Part shown: positions 24,503-33,481 of the stretch, in pieces
Layout of the letters: each line of letters begins with the position of its first letter
Position numbering within the stretch: position 1 is the first letter of the stretch
NCBI RefSeq assembly: GCF_006517815.1
Contig: NZ_CP041198.1
Coordinates: 434,001 to 498,000 of the forward strand
Origin: Pseudarthrobacter sp. NIBRBAC000502770
Lineage (GTDB): Bacteria; Actinomycetota; Actinomycetes; Actinomycetales; Micrococcaceae
Length of the DNA stretch: 64,000 bases
Direction of reading: 5' to 3'
Notes under the pieces: generated by a model
What the model saw: the letters and a program-made list of their open reading frames with translations, nothing else
The model's database searches: none
Told to the model about the DNA's origin: nothing
Translations under genes and position numbers: made by a program

Positions 24503-26563
24503 ATGGCAGGTCTCAACCGCCGTCGTTTTCTTCAACTGTCCGCCGCAGGTGCGGCTGGCACTGCAGTTTCCCAGATGATGGGGCAAAGCATCGCCCGGGC
24601 GGCGGAAATCCCCGCCAACAGGGCCACGGGCTCCATCAAGGACGTTGAGCACGTGGTGATCTTCATGCAGGAGAACCGTGCCTTCGACCATTACTTCGGG
24701 ACGCTGAAGGGCGTGCGCGGGTTCGCGGACCCGCACCCGGCGCTCTTGCCGTCAGGCAAGGACAGCTTCCACCAGGCGAACGCCACCCGGGAAGTGACGC
24801 CGTTCCGCCCGGACGCGCCGGACCTTGGCATGCAGTTCATGGAGGACCTGGACCACTCGTGGAAACTCACGCACGAGGCCTTCAACAACGGGAAGTACGA
24901 CAAATGGTTGCCGCAGAAGACGGACGCGACCATGGCGTTCTACGGCCGCCAGGACATTCCGTTCCACTTCTCGCTTGCCGACGCGTTCACGGTCTGCGAC
25001 CACTACCACTGCTCGGTCCTTGGCCCCACCGACCCGAACCGCTACTTCATGTTCGCCGGCGGAGACGACCCCGACCGGAAGGGCGGCGGCCCGGACCTGT
25101 GGAACGGCGAGAAGGGCTACTGGTGGAGCACCTACCCGGAGGAACTGGAGAAGGCCGGGGTGAGCTGGAAGGTTTACCAGGACATCGGTGAGGGCCTTGA
25201 TCCGGCGCACTATGAGGGCTGGACTGACGACGCCTACATCGGCAACTACGGCGACAATTCACTCCTGTACTTCAAGCAGTACCAGGACGCGAAGCCCGGA
25301 AGCCCGCTGTACGACAAAGCCAGGACCGGCACCAATGCCAAGGCCGGCGATGACCTGTTCAGCATCCTCCGCAAGGACGTAGCGTCGGGCACGCTGCCGC
25401 AGGTCTCCTACATCGTGGCACCCGAAGCGTACTCCGAGCACTCGAACTGGCCGCCGAACTTCGGCGCCTGGTACGCCGCCAACATCCTGGACATCCTCAC
25501 CTCCAGCCCAGATGTGTGGAGCAAGACGGCTGTCCTGTTCATGTACGACGAGAACGACGGCTTCTTCGACCACATCGTCCCGCCGCACCCGAACACCCCG
25601 CAGATTCCCGGCGCCTCCACGGTTTCCACTGCCGGTGAATGGTACGACGGCAGCCCCACCTTCTACGGCGACAAGGACGTCCCCGGGCACTTCGGCCTGG
25701 GCGTGCGCGTGCCGATGATTGTGGCCTCGCCGTGGAGCATGGGCGGCTGGGCCTGCTCCGAAACGTTCGACCACACTTCCATCGTCCGGTTCCTTGAGGC
25801 CCGCTTCGGCGTGGCGTCGCCGAACATCACGCCGTGGCGCCGCGCCGTCAGCGGGGACCTGACCAGCGCGTTCGACTTCTCCAAGGCGGGTGGGGCCGTG
25901 CCGGCGCTGGCGGACACGTCAGCGTACAAGCCGGCCGACCACAAACGGCACCCCAGCTACGTGCCGGTACCTCCGGCGTCGAACTCAATGCCCAGCCAGG
26001 AAAAGGGCACCCGCCCGTCCCGCCCCCTTGGCTACGCCCTGGACGTCGAGACGACCGTCCAAGCCGGAAAGCTCGCGGCGCGGTGGGCCAACCATGGAAC
26101 CCTGGGCGCGCACGTCCAGGTCCGCTCCAACCTGCTCCCTGCCGGCCCGTACTCCTACACCATCGGGGCAGGAGCGTCGCTGGATGCCTCGTGGGCGCTC
26201 GGTGCCGAGTACGACGTGCAGATGCACGGCCCGGCAGGCTGGTACCGGCGGGTCGCAGGTACGACGACGGCCGCGGACATCCGCGTGAGCGTCACCGGAG
26301 ACGGCAAATCCCCGCACGCGCAGTTCCGGATCGACAACCCGGGCGCCGCGGCGGTCACCCTGACACTCGCGGACGCCTACGCCGCCGGTTCCCAGACCCT
26401 GACGCTCAACCCGGGACAGGGCAAAACCGTCGTCATCCCCACCCAGGGCGGCTGGTACGACCTCACCGTCACGTCCGCCGCCGATCCCAAGCTCGTCCGC
26501 GTCCTGGCCGGCCGCATCGAAAGTAGCGGCCCGCTCACCAGTGATCCCCAACTGGGCCGCTGA
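24503..26563 (+). CDS. Phosphocholine-type phospholipase C, Tat-exported
   Basis: A 686-residue enzyme with a twin-arginine signal (NRRRFLQLSAAGAAG). The catalytic domain has FMQENRAFDHYFGTLKGV near residue 55, the DHYHCSVLGPTDPNR block and LFMYDENDGFFDHIV, all hallmarks of the bacterial phospholipase C family. Length and domain order fit the phosphocholine-specific type, which ends in two short beta domains (about residues 500-590 and 595-680). It acts outside the cell on phosphatidylcholine-like lipids. I saw no clear PHO box upstream, unlike the 14.8-kb paralogue. GGAG precedes the ATG. Confidence 0.88.
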   Translation: MAGLNRRRFLQLSAAGAAGTAVSQMMGQSIARAAEIPANRATGSIKDVEHVVIFMQENRAFDHYFGTLKGVRGFADPHPALLPSGKDSFHQANATREVTPFRPDAPDLGMQFMEDLDHSWKLTHEAFNNGKYDKWLPQKTDATMAFYGRQDIPFHFSLADAFTVCDHYHCSVLGPTDPNRYFMFAGGDDPDRKGGGPDLWNGEKGYWWSTYPEELEKAGVSWKVYQDIGEGLDPAHYEGWTDDAYIGNYGDNSLLYFKQYQDAKPGSPLYDKARTGTNAKAGDDLFSILRKDVASGTLPQVSYIVAPEAYSEHSNWPPNFGAWYAANILDILTSSPDVWSKTAVLFMYDENDGFFDHIVPPHPNTPQIPGASTVSTAGEWYDGSPTFYGDKDVPGHFGLGVRVPMIVASPWSMGGWACSETFDHTSIVRFLEARFGVASPNITPWRRAVSGDLTSAFDFSKAGGAVPALADTSAYKPADHKRHPSYVPVPPASNSMPSQEKGTRPSRPLGYALDVETTVQAGKLAARWANHGTLGAHVQVRSNLLPAGPYSYTIGAGASLDASWALGAEYDVQMHGPAGWYRRVAGTTTAADIRVSVTGDGKSPHAQFRIDNPGAAAVTLTLADAYAAGSQTLTLNPGQGKTVVIPTQGGWYDLTVTSAADPKLVRVLAGRIESSGPLTSDPQLGR

Positions 26564-26639
26564 CCCACTCCGGCGGCGGGGGAGATCTCCCCATACCGGC
26601 TGCGGGCGGACGGCGAGGGGTGCCGCCTAAGCTGTGGTC

Positions 26640-27227
26640 ATGGAAATAACATCCGCAGGTTCCGCGTCCCCGATGAAGTCCTTGCTCTACTGGCGCAAGA
26701 GCATGATCAACGGAGCCAAGACAGTACCTGCCATCGTGGCCATGGACAGCGCGGGCACGTTCAGCATGCATGACGCTGCCGGAGTGCCGGTATTTTCCGT
26801 GCCGGCATCCCAGGCGGCGGTCCGGTTCACGAGCATGGGGACGATGGTGGTCACGGCGAACGGCCGGAAGTACGACGTCACGGGTGTGGGCGCGTCCTTG
26901 TCGCCCAGCCCGTCCTCCTGGCAGCTCGCGGAGATGGCCGCCGGCGCGGATGGCCGCACGGACCCCACCGGCTTGAGCCGCGCAGGTTCCGCCGGAGCCG
27001 CCATGAGCGGAGCGGGAGGCCTGGGCGCTGTGGCGGGCGCGGCTGGCGGCGCCGCAATGATGTTCGCCTACTACCAGGGCCTGGACGCCATCAAAGCGTG
27101 GCAGGAAGCGCTCCCCAGCGCCGGCGCCACGGTGCAGAAGAGTTCGATGAAGGCCGGACTCTACATCTCGCTGGGGGTCGTGGCCGCCGTGGTTATCGGC
27201 CTCGTGGTGGCGCTGGGCCTTCGGTAG
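26640..27227 (+). CDS. Unknown protein with C-terminal membrane anchor
   Basis: About 195 residues. The N-terminal 90 residues look like a small beta domain (AIVAMDSAGTFSMHDAAG, ANGRKYDVTGVG). A Gly/Ala-rich stretch near residue 120 (GAGGLGAVAGAAGGAAM) may be membrane-associated. The C-terminus has a clear span (LYISLGVVAAVVIGLVVALG). TAAGCT at 26628-26633 ends 6 bases before the ATG, so the message is probably leaderless; there is no Shine-Dalgarno sequence. No family recognised. Confidence 0.6.
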   Translation: MEITSAGSASPMKSLLYWRKSMINGAKTVPAIVAMDSAGTFSMHDAAGVPVFSVPASQAAVRFTSMGTMVVTANGRKYDVTGVGASLSPSPSSWQLAEMAAGADGRTDPTGLSRAGSAGAAMSGAGGLGAVAGAAGGAAMMFAYYQGLDAIKAWQEALPSAGATVQKSSMKAGLYISLGVVAAVVIGLVVALGLR

Positions 27228-27517
27228 CCGAAGCCCGACCAGGGGTGGGGCGTCTTTCTGCAGGGTGCCTCCGGCCATAAACAGGCGATGAGCGCCGGCG
27301 GCCGGTAATTCCTTGTGAGAGCGCGCACCGCCGAGTCATCCCCATCGCCCAGTATGGCGGTGCGCAGCAGGACAGTATCAAGGACCTTGCGGCAAATTTG
27401 AGGCGGTGGGGAGGCCTCCCCATGTTGCGCCCTGTCTTTTCGTCCAATCGGTGTGCTTATATGGGCTCCGCTGCAGCACCTTCGCTGCACCAGGCCACCC
27501 ATCACGTTGGAGTCACC

Positions 27518-28015
27518 ATGAAGTCCTCGCAGGGCAAACTGAAAACAAAAGGTATCTCGCTGCTGGTCGCTGCCGGGGTCGCTGCCGGCGCCTCCCTGGT
27601 GGCGGCGGTTCCCGCTACCGCAGCGGGCCCGTGCGGCACGGGTTACACGTACATCGGGTCACATCCCATCACCGTGCCGACCTACAGCAAGGACTACCGG
27701 TACGGGAAACCGGGCACCAAAACCGGCTCCATCGACGTGTACTGGAACTCCACGGCACGCAAGAACTGTTCCGTCGCCTACGCCTACGGACCCACGTACG
27801 GCATCAAGATGTACCGCCAGAACATGATCGGCAACTACCCGTCCTACGGCCCGGACGAGGTTTCGAGCGGCTACTACTCGTACTATGCCGGCCCGGTCTA
27901 CACCAACACGCAGACCGCCGGTGGCCAGTGCATCACCCTGGACGCCAGCTTCGGTCCGAACGCCACCGACAAATCCAGTTGGGGCGCTGCGTTCTACAGC
28001 CCGGTCCACTGCTAA
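27518..28015 (+). CDS. Small secreted protein, spore-associated-protein-A-like
   Basis: A 165-residue exported protein. The signal peptide (LLVAAGVAAGASLVAAVPATAAG) is cleaved near residue 35. The mature part starts PCGTGYTYIGSH, contains a central SSGYYSYYAGPVYT block and ends in Cys, with four Cys residues in total. The YYAGPVY block and layout recall actinobacterial spore-associated protein A relatives, whose role is unknown. TTGGAG precedes the ATG. The 290 bp upstream hold no gene I can support; a TATATG at about 27460 may be a -10 element. Confidence 0.65.
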   Translation: MKSSQGKLKTKGISLLVAAGVAAGASLVAAVPATAAGPCGTGYTYIGSHPITVPTYSKDYRYGKPGTKTGSIDVYWNSTARKNCSVAYAYGPTYGIKMYRQNMIGNYPSYGPDEVSSGYYSYYAGPVYTNTQTAGGQCITLDASFGPNATDKSSWGAAFYSPVHC

Positions 28016-28030
28016 GCAGGGAATTACGAC

Positions 28031-28056
28031 GGCGGCACCCCTGGTTGGGTGCCGCC
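28031..28056. terminator. Hairpin terminator, recurrent family
   Basis: GGCGGCACCC (28031-28040) pairs perfectly with GGGTGCCGCC (28047-28056) over a 6-base loop, preceded by TTACGAC. It lies 16 bases after the secreted-protein stop. Confidence 0.7.
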
Positions 28057-28111
28057 ATTCCGGTTTCTGCGGGAGACTTGGGACTGCCCTTACGAACGAA
28101 AGCAGGATTCC

Positions 28112-28378
28112 GTGATCACCCTCCAGCAGGACGCTGACGGCTACGTCCGCATGAACCGGCATTACCCGGCCAGTGTCCGTATCCGGATTGCCTTCAACGA
28201 CGGAACCACCGGCGACTTCTCCGGCCGCGCCCTCAATAACGCTTACGATTCAGCGGTCGCCGAATTCCGCGCCAAGAACGGCCTCGATGCCAGGGGGTTT
28301 AACCGGGCCCCGGCCAGCCGGACCAATTCCGGAAACAAGGTGGATTTTGTTCCAGTGCATCCTGGCATGGGGGAGTAG
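28112..28378 (+). CDS. Small protein of unknown function
   Basis: An 88-residue soluble protein. GTG 28112 is the likely start (reading VITLQQDADGYVRMNRHYP), with GCAGGA upstream; an in-frame ATG at 28049 overlaps the terminator region and is less likely. The sequence RIRIAFNDGTTGDFSG suggests a short beta hairpin, followed by a helical segment and a polar tail. No known family. It is convergent with the TMEM175-type gene, whose stop lies 12 bases away. Confidence 0.5.
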   Translation: MITLQQDADGYVRMNRHYPASVRIRIAFNDGTTGDFSGRALNNAYDSAVAEFRAKNGLDARGFNRAPASRTNSGNKVDFVPVHPGMGE

Positions 28379-28389
28379 CCGGAACAACG

Positions 28390-29001
28390 CTACCCGGCGT
28401 TCTCCTGGTGGGCCCTAACGACGAACTGTTCCACCCGCCGGTCCGGAACCAGCCAGATCAGCGCGACGACGGTGAAGACGGCCACCCCCAGCAGCGGCTG
28501 GAGTAAGGTGAGGGCGATGCCGGTGAGGTAGATCAGCGGGGAGGCCTTGCCTTTCCAGTCCCTCCCGACGGCCCGGGCCAGGGGCCCGTCCTTCCCCTGC
28601 ACGGCGATCAGCCGTCGCTCCAGGATGAAGTAGGCGATCGCGGCGGACAGCAGGTTGATGCCGTACAGCAGCACGGGGACCTGCAGGAACCCGGACTCGT
28701 CCATCCACCGGGTGGTGAACGGGAACAGGGACAGCCAGAACAGCAGGTGCAGGTTGGCCCAGAGGATGGTGCCGTTCACCCGGCTGGCGAGGTGGATCAT
28801 GTGGTGGTGGTTGTTCCAGTAGATCCCCACATACACGAAGCTCAGCAGATAGGTGAAAAGTGTGGGCAGGATGGCGGCGACGCCTGCCCACGTTGGTTCC
28901 TCCGGGGTGTGCAGTTCCAGCACCATGATGGTGATGATGATGGCCAGGACGCCGTCGCTGAAGGCTTCGAGCCGGTTCTTGTTCACCCGAATATCATGCA
29001 C
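28390..29001 (-). CDS. TMEM175/DUF1211-type potassium channel
   Basis: A 203-residue membrane protein with six predicted spans. The family signature is in the first span: NRLEAFSDGVLAIIITIMVL, matching the RxxxFSDG motif of TMEM175 channels. SFVYVGIYWNNHHHMIH is the typical third-span region. Bacterial members form tetrameric potassium channels without a classic filter. It is the only gene in the window with this fold. It lies 21 bases downstream of the large PEP-utilising enzyme, on the same strand, and may be cotranscribed. Confidence 0.85.
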   Translation of the reverse strand: MHDIRVNKNRLEAFSDGVLAIIITIMVLELHTPEEPTWAGVAAILPTLFTYLLSFVYVGIYWNNHHHMIHLASRVNGTILWANLHLLFWLSLFPFTTRWMDESGFLQVPVLLYGINLLSAAIAYFILERRLIAVQGKDGPLARAVGRDWKGKASPLIYLTGIALTLLQPLLGVAVFTVVALIWLVPDRRVEQFVVRAHQENAG

Positions 29002-29022
29002 GCAAAGTCCGGTGCCCGCGCG

Positions 29023-31656
29023 TTAAATGATGGTTACCGTGCCAGCGTCGCCGTCCACGCTCACCGTCTGCCCGCCGACCAGCCGCTGGGTCGCCACCCC
29101 GGTGCCCAGGACGGCCGGGATGCCGTACTCGCGGGCCACGATGGAGCTGTGGCTCAGCGGGCCGCCCACATCGGTCACCACCGCGGAAGCCATCGCGAAC
29201 AACGGCGTCCAGGCGGGAGTGGTCATGCGGGCCACCAGCACCTCGCCGGGCTGCATCAGGCCGAAGTCCCCGGGGCCCCGGAGGACGCGGGCGGCCGCTG
29301 TCACACGGCCGGAGCTTGCGCCGGTGCCTTTGATCACGCCGCCGGCTTGTTGCTGCGGGCCTCCCGGCATCATCGAGCCGAACGCCTTCTCCATCCAGGC
29401 CTTCCGCGGGAGCATCTGCGGCGCCGCCGCCTTGGACTGGCCGCGCCACAGCATCCTGCGCTCCTCGACGGCGGCGGCACGGACCGGCCGGGAGGCTCCG
29501 GCAAGGGCAATGCCAGCTTCGGGCTCCGCGAGCCCGAACTCCACCGCACCCTGCAGCTCGGAGAACCGGAGCCAGAACACATCGTCCGGCGCGGTAATGA
29601 CGCCCGAGCGCACCAGTCGCCCTCCGAGCTCCCTCAGGAACCGCCGGAGCAGCGGCCACGCGAGTCCGACGTCGGCGAGCGCGTCCTCGCGGACCGGCGC
29701 CGTCTCCTGCGCCCACTTCAGCAGACGAAGGAACAGTGCCCGACGCCGGGGACGCAGCCGGCCGGCGACGTCCCGGGTCAGTTCCTCCCGGCGCTCGGTC
29801 AGCAGCCGCTGCCGCTCATGCGGGTCGGTGCCCTGCCCGCGCAGGTAAAACTTCACCGTCTCCAGCTGGGCGGACGGGTTGTCGGCCGGCACCGGGGTGG
29901 CGAAGTCCAGGTTGTAGACCGCGTGGCCGTAGAGGTCCAGATGCTCCTGGAACGCGATCCGCCACTCCTGCCACAGGACGTCCTCCACACCCTCCGGCGC
30001 GGAACCGGTGCGCAGGCACTCGGCGAGTTCCGCCGTCGAACTTTCCAACAGGGCGGATACCAGCGAAGGGTCGCTGCGCGCCCAGCCGGCGAGGTCGTAC
30101 AGCGACTTTTCCGCCCGGATCGGTTCGCTGTCGAAGCCCAGGAGGAACTCCTGGGCCGGAGGATCGCCGCGCCGCCGGACGGTCTTGTAGAAGCCCCGGA
30201 AGGAGAGTTCGCTCATGTCGGCCAGCGGGATGATGGACTGCACCGCAGTGTAGTACACGGTGCCGGCGTCCAGGAGGGCCTGCACGCCCGCCAGCAGATC
30301 GGCTCCGGAGAGCCCGGCCGGCGGCTTCGTGGACCAGTCCTTAATGATCCGTTCGTAGCGCGGATGCGAGTAGTCGCGCCAGCCCGCCACCCCCATGTGC
30401 GCCGTGCCGCGGAACAGTGCGCTCATGGCGGGGACGGTCCGGGCCGTCATCCGCAGCATGGGCCAGGTGCGGTAGTAGTAATAGGCGTAGCCGTTGACGG
30501 TGAGGAAGCGGACGTCGCCCTCGCGCAGGGGGTGGCCGCCCAGCGCCTGGTTCATCAGGGCCGAGATGGAGCGGGACACGGATCCGTCGATGAGGTCGGC
30601 GAAGAGCGGGGAGAGCGGCTCCGGCATCTGCTCCACGATGCTCGCCCGGAAGTAGAGGCCCTTGGGGTAGGGGACGGGCCATTCCGTGGGGACGTCCCCC
30701 GCGGGTTCGGGCAGCGCGGTGATGGGCCGGGACTGGAGCAGGAAGAACCTGCCGCCTGCACGCGCCCACTCGATGTCCTGCGGGGATCCGAAATGCTCGG
30801 TGGTCCGCTGGCCGTGGGCAGCGAGTTCAGCCGCCGCGGCATCGTCCAGGACGGGCGTACGACGGCGGGCTTCCGCCACTTTTTCCTCGGCCGTCCCGTT
30901 CTCCGTGGGTACGGTCATGAGTTCCTTGTCGGCAGTCTGCCGCGTGAGGATTTTGCCCGTGCGGGTCTCAACGGTCAGGTCGTCGGTGGTGACCTGCCCG
31001 CTGACCACGGCCTCGCCCAGGCCCCAGGCGGCGCTGATCACCGTCTGGTCGCGGCGGCCGTTTGAGGGGTTGGCAGTGAACATCACCCCGGCTGCCTCGG
31101 CCTCCACCATTTGCTGGATTACGACGGCGAGGCGCACCTGGGCGGGCGGGATGCCTTCGCGTGCGCGGTAGGCCATCGCACGCGCGGTCCAGAGGGAGGC
31201 CCAGCAGTTGATGACGGCCTTGGCCAGGGCGTCCATGCCGCGGACGTTGAGGTAGCTTTCCTGCTGCCCGGCGAAGCTGGCGGAGGCGAGGTCCTCGGCG
31301 GTGGCGGAGGAGCGGACCGACACGGCGGTGTCCCCGCCGCCGAGGCGCTCATAGGCGGCCTCGAGTTCGGCCCGGATGCGTGGGGACATGGCACCTTTGC
31401 TGAACAGGGTCCTGATGAGGGCGGAGGCGTGCTCGTAGTCTTCCGCCGCCGCTTCAGGCGGGAGCGAGGCCAACTCCTGGATGGCCTCCCCGAGCTTGTT
31501 CTCCGCGACGAAGGCCGCGTAGGCGTCGGTGGTGAGGACCACCCCCGGCGGGACCGGCAGCCCGGCCCGGATGAGGCCGCCGAGGCCCACGGCCTTGCCA
31601 CCCGCCCCGGCGACGTCGTTCCGGTCGACGTCGCCCAGGTCCATGACGTAGGTCAT
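29023..31656 (-). CDS. PEP synthase / rifampicin phosphotransferase-like enzyme
   Basis: An 877-residue protein. Residues 1-320 form the PPDK/PEP synthase ATP-grasp domain (GGKAVGLGGLIRAG, VSVRSSATAEDL, FAGQQESYLNV, LLQSRPIT). The middle 450 residues are a substrate domain with FRASIVEQMPEPLSPLFADL. The C-terminal swivelling domain carries the phosphohistidine at about residue 836 in GGPLSHSSIVAREYGIPAV. This three-part order matches rifampicin phosphotransferases as well as other unassigned PEP-utilising enzymes. Resistance is therefore possible but unproven. The start overlaps the DUF998-like membrane gene by 4 bases. Confidence 0.8.
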   Translation of the reverse strand: MTYVMDLGDVDRNDVAGAGGKAVGLGGLIRAGLPVPPGVVLTTDAYAAFVAENKLGEAIQELASLPPEAAAEDYEHASALIRTLFSKGAMSPRIRAELEAAYERLGGGDTAVSVRSSATAEDLASASFAGQQESYLNVRGMDALAKAVINCWASLWTARAMAYRAREGIPPAQVRLAVVIQQMVEAEAAGVMFTANPSNGRRDQTVISAAWGLGEAVVSGQVTTDDLTVETRTGKILTRQTADKELMTVPTENGTAEEKVAEARRRTPVLDDAAAAELAAHGQRTTEHFGSPQDIEWARAGGRFFLLQSRPITALPEPAGDVPTEWPVPYPKGLYFRASIVEQMPEPLSPLFADLIDGSVSRSISALMNQALGGHPLREGDVRFLTVNGYAYYYYRTWPMLRMTARTVPAMSALFRGTAHMGVAGWRDYSHPRYERIIKDWSTKPPAGLSGADLLAGVQALLDAGTVYYTAVQSIIPLADMSELSFRGFYKTVRRRGDPPAQEFLLGFDSEPIRAEKSLYDLAGWARSDPSLVSALLESSTAELAECLRTGSAPEGVEDVLWQEWRIAFQEHLDLYGHAVYNLDFATPVPADNPSAQLETVKFYLRGQGTDPHERQRLLTERREELTRDVAGRLRPRRRALFLRLLKWAQETAPVREDALADVGLAWPLLRRFLRELGGRLVRSGVITAPDDVFWLRFSELQGAVEFGLAEPEAGIALAGASRPVRAAAVEERRMLWRGQSKAAAPQMLPRKAWMEKAFGSMMPGGPQQQAGGVIKGTGASSGRVTAAARVLRGPGDFGLMQPGEVLVARMTTPAWTPLFAMASAVVTDVGGPLSHSSIVAREYGIPAVLGTGVATQRLVGGQTVSVDGDAGTVTII

Positions 31657-32339
31657 GACGGTGCCCCCTTACCGTCCACCGCCGTCGGCCGTTTCCACAG
31701 CGCCGCCGCCAGGACCGCAACCCACAGCAGGAAGGCTCCGATGCTGATGCGCTCGCCAATGCCCAATACGAGGTTTGGTCCTGGTGCTGCCATGAACGCG
31801 ACGATACCCATGAGGGCGGACATTGCGAGCGAGGCGATCGAGTATGCGCGCATCCGGCCGTGGAATCCTGCTGCGATGCAGGACATGGCGGCGACCATGA
31901 GGGCCAGTTGCACATTGGTGGCAACGATGTGCAGGGGGACGGAAGAATCGTCGCCCTGGCGCAGCGGGAAGAGTGACCCGACAATGTTCCAGAGCCCGTA
32001 GGCGGTGAGCAGCGCGGCGCCGATCCGCAGGACCCGGTTCCCTCGCACGGAAATCCAGACGCCCAGCCCAAACGCGGTGAACAGCACCGTGTAGAGCCAG
32101 GTGAACGGGACCAGGACCTGGTAGCTGGGGGAGCCTACGGCAAAGAGTTCGCTGACCATCTGTTCGGAGCGGCGGTAGGCTGACCAGCGCGAGGCCGCGA
32201 TGCCGTCGGTGAACACCACATAAAGCAGTGACGACAGTGCTCCGGCGGCGAGGAGGGTGAGGCGCAGGGCGCCGCTGTGCCTGCCTTCGAACGGCAGAGC
32301 GCGTCTGTGTTCGGGGAGCTGCCCTCCTGCAACTGACAT
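31653..32339 (-). CDS. DUF998-like membrane protein
   Basis: A 228-residue protein with about six spans, including LLAAGALSSLLYVVFTDGIA, VLVPFTWLYTVLFTAFGLGV and a C-terminal ISIGAFLLWVAVLAAALW. The layout, with SLFPLRQ after the third span and a conserved His (PLHIVATN), resembles the DUF998 family of unknown function. It precedes the PEP-utilising enzyme with an ATGA overlap, so the pair is cotranslated. The 287 bp upstream to 32626 hold no other gene I can support. Confidence 0.65.
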   Translation of the reverse strand: MSVAGGQLPEHRRALPFEGRHSGALRLTLLAAGALSSLLYVVFTDGIAASRWSAYRRSEQMVSELFAVGSPSYQVLVPFTWLYTVLFTAFGLGVWISVRGNRVLRIGAALLTAYGLWNIVGSLFPLRQGDDSSVPLHIVATNVQLALMVAAMSCIAAGFHGRMRAYSIASLAMSALMGIVAFMAAPGPNLVLGIGERISIGAFLLWVAVLAAALWKRPTAVDGKGAPS

Positions 32340-32626
32340 GTCCGGTTGTCCTCAGAGCCCGCGCTCCAGCAAGTGGCGCGGCGCAGGACCCGCGGGCGTT
32401 GGCCCCGCACCTACCTGTTCCAGCCTGAGCCCGGCCGCCCTGGTGCCGCAAGGGCCGAACGGCCTTGGGGGCGGGGCGGGGGACAGCGTGCTGTCCCCCT
32501 ACTTCCGTTTGGGTATCCCTTGATATTGACTGCCGTTTTGCAGGGGCATAGCTTCCGCCTTAACGGCGCCAGGACCTGCAAATCCCGGGAGTGAGGCGCC
32601 GCTTAGACAGGCCAGGAGGAAAGACC

Positions 32627-32947
32627 ATGCCGAAGTATCTGTTCGAAGCAACGTACGTGGGCCAGGGCATCAAGGGGCTCATGCAGGAAGGCGGTACCGC
32701 GCGGCGCGATGCCCTGACGGAGGCGCTGAAGTCCGTGGGCGGAACGCTGGAAAGCTTCTACTACGCCTTTGGTTACTATGACGTCCTGGGCGTCTTTGAC
32801 GCGCCGGACGATGCCAGCGCTGCAGCGTTGTCGCTGTTGATCAACTCGTCGGGGAACGTCAACGTCCGGCTGAAGCCGCTCCTGACGGTGGCGGACTTGG
32901 ACGAAGCCGCGAAGAAGACCCCGACCTACCGGGCACCGGGACAGTAG
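32627..32947 (+). CDS. GYD domain protein
   Basis: A 106-residue small protein of the GYD family, a dimeric alpha-beta barrel fold. It starts MPKYLFEATYVGQGIKGL and contains the family block SFYYAFGYYDVLGVFDAPD, followed by a conserved LKPLLTVADLDEA end. The function of the family is unknown. The start ATG has AGGAGG 8 bases upstream; the extended upstream frame is not needed. A weak hairpin related to the recurrent terminator family lies about 40 bases after the stop. Confidence 0.85.
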   Translation: MPKYLFEATYVGQGIKGLMQEGGTARRDALTEALKSVGGTLESFYYAFGYYDVLGVFDAPDDASAAALSLLINSSGNVNVRLKPLLTVADLDEAAKKTPTYRAPGQ

Positions 32948-32985
32948 GGGAGTTACGCACGTTGGCCGGCGGCCGCCGTCGGAAA

Positions 32986-33225
32986 TTACGACGGCGGTGC
33001 GCCGGCTTGCGTGCCATACTGCGGACACTGCCTGGCAGCGAGGAGGGCGAGATCGTAGATCAGTTGCTGGACTTCGCGCTCGCGGCCGCTGACCCGGGGG
33101 ACCGGCGCCTGGGACGCCGTGGGACGCCTTGTTGGGGGAGCGGGAACGGGCCGGTGGGCGGCGCCCGGAGGCTCCGGCGTCGTCCGATCCCTATTGCGGG
33201 CTGGTGATGTGTCCTGGCTTTTCAT
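32986..33225 (-). CDS. Small conserved unknown protein
   Basis: A 79-residue protein from ATG 33225 (MKSQDTSPARNRDRTTPEP), with GGGGGAC upstream. The first 50 residues are Pro/Arg-rich and likely disordered. The C-terminal helix (VQQLIYDLALLAARQCPQYG) looks conserved and amphipathic. No known domain. It is convergent with the GYD gene, whose stop lies 39 bases away. A frame extension to 33336 is less likely, as that part reads as shadow. Confidence 0.45.
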   Translation of the reverse strand: MKSQDTSPARNRDRTTPEPPGAAHRPVPAPPTRRPTASQAPVPRVSGREREVQQLIYDLALLAARQCPQYGTQAGAPPS

Positions 33226-33481
33226 GATGTCCCCCGGTCCGGCGTGTGTGGACACTGTAGGAAGCCGCGCCGACGTACGGAAGGGGTTTTGTCCATCCGG
33301 GAGAATAATTGCCCGAATCTTGAGCCAAGACGCCACCTGTCCCGTTGGCTAGGCCGTGGCCACAATACTGCGGAAGGTGGGCTGAGTGGTTCCCTCGGTT
33401 CGGGAGGGGCGGCCCAGCCCTATCCATGGAAGGCCGTGCCGTCGTCGTACGCTGAATCAAGAGGCAACAAAGGAGGAAGTT

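Noticed and set aside
24299..24736. Minus-strand frame upstream of the phospholipase C gene
   Set aside because: Most of it is antisense to the phospholipase gene; the short tail has no start or motif.
28747..31065. 772-codon + strand frame
   Set aside because: It is the antisense shadow of the PEP-synthase-like and TMEM175-type genes, with low-complexity Arg/Gly/His composition.
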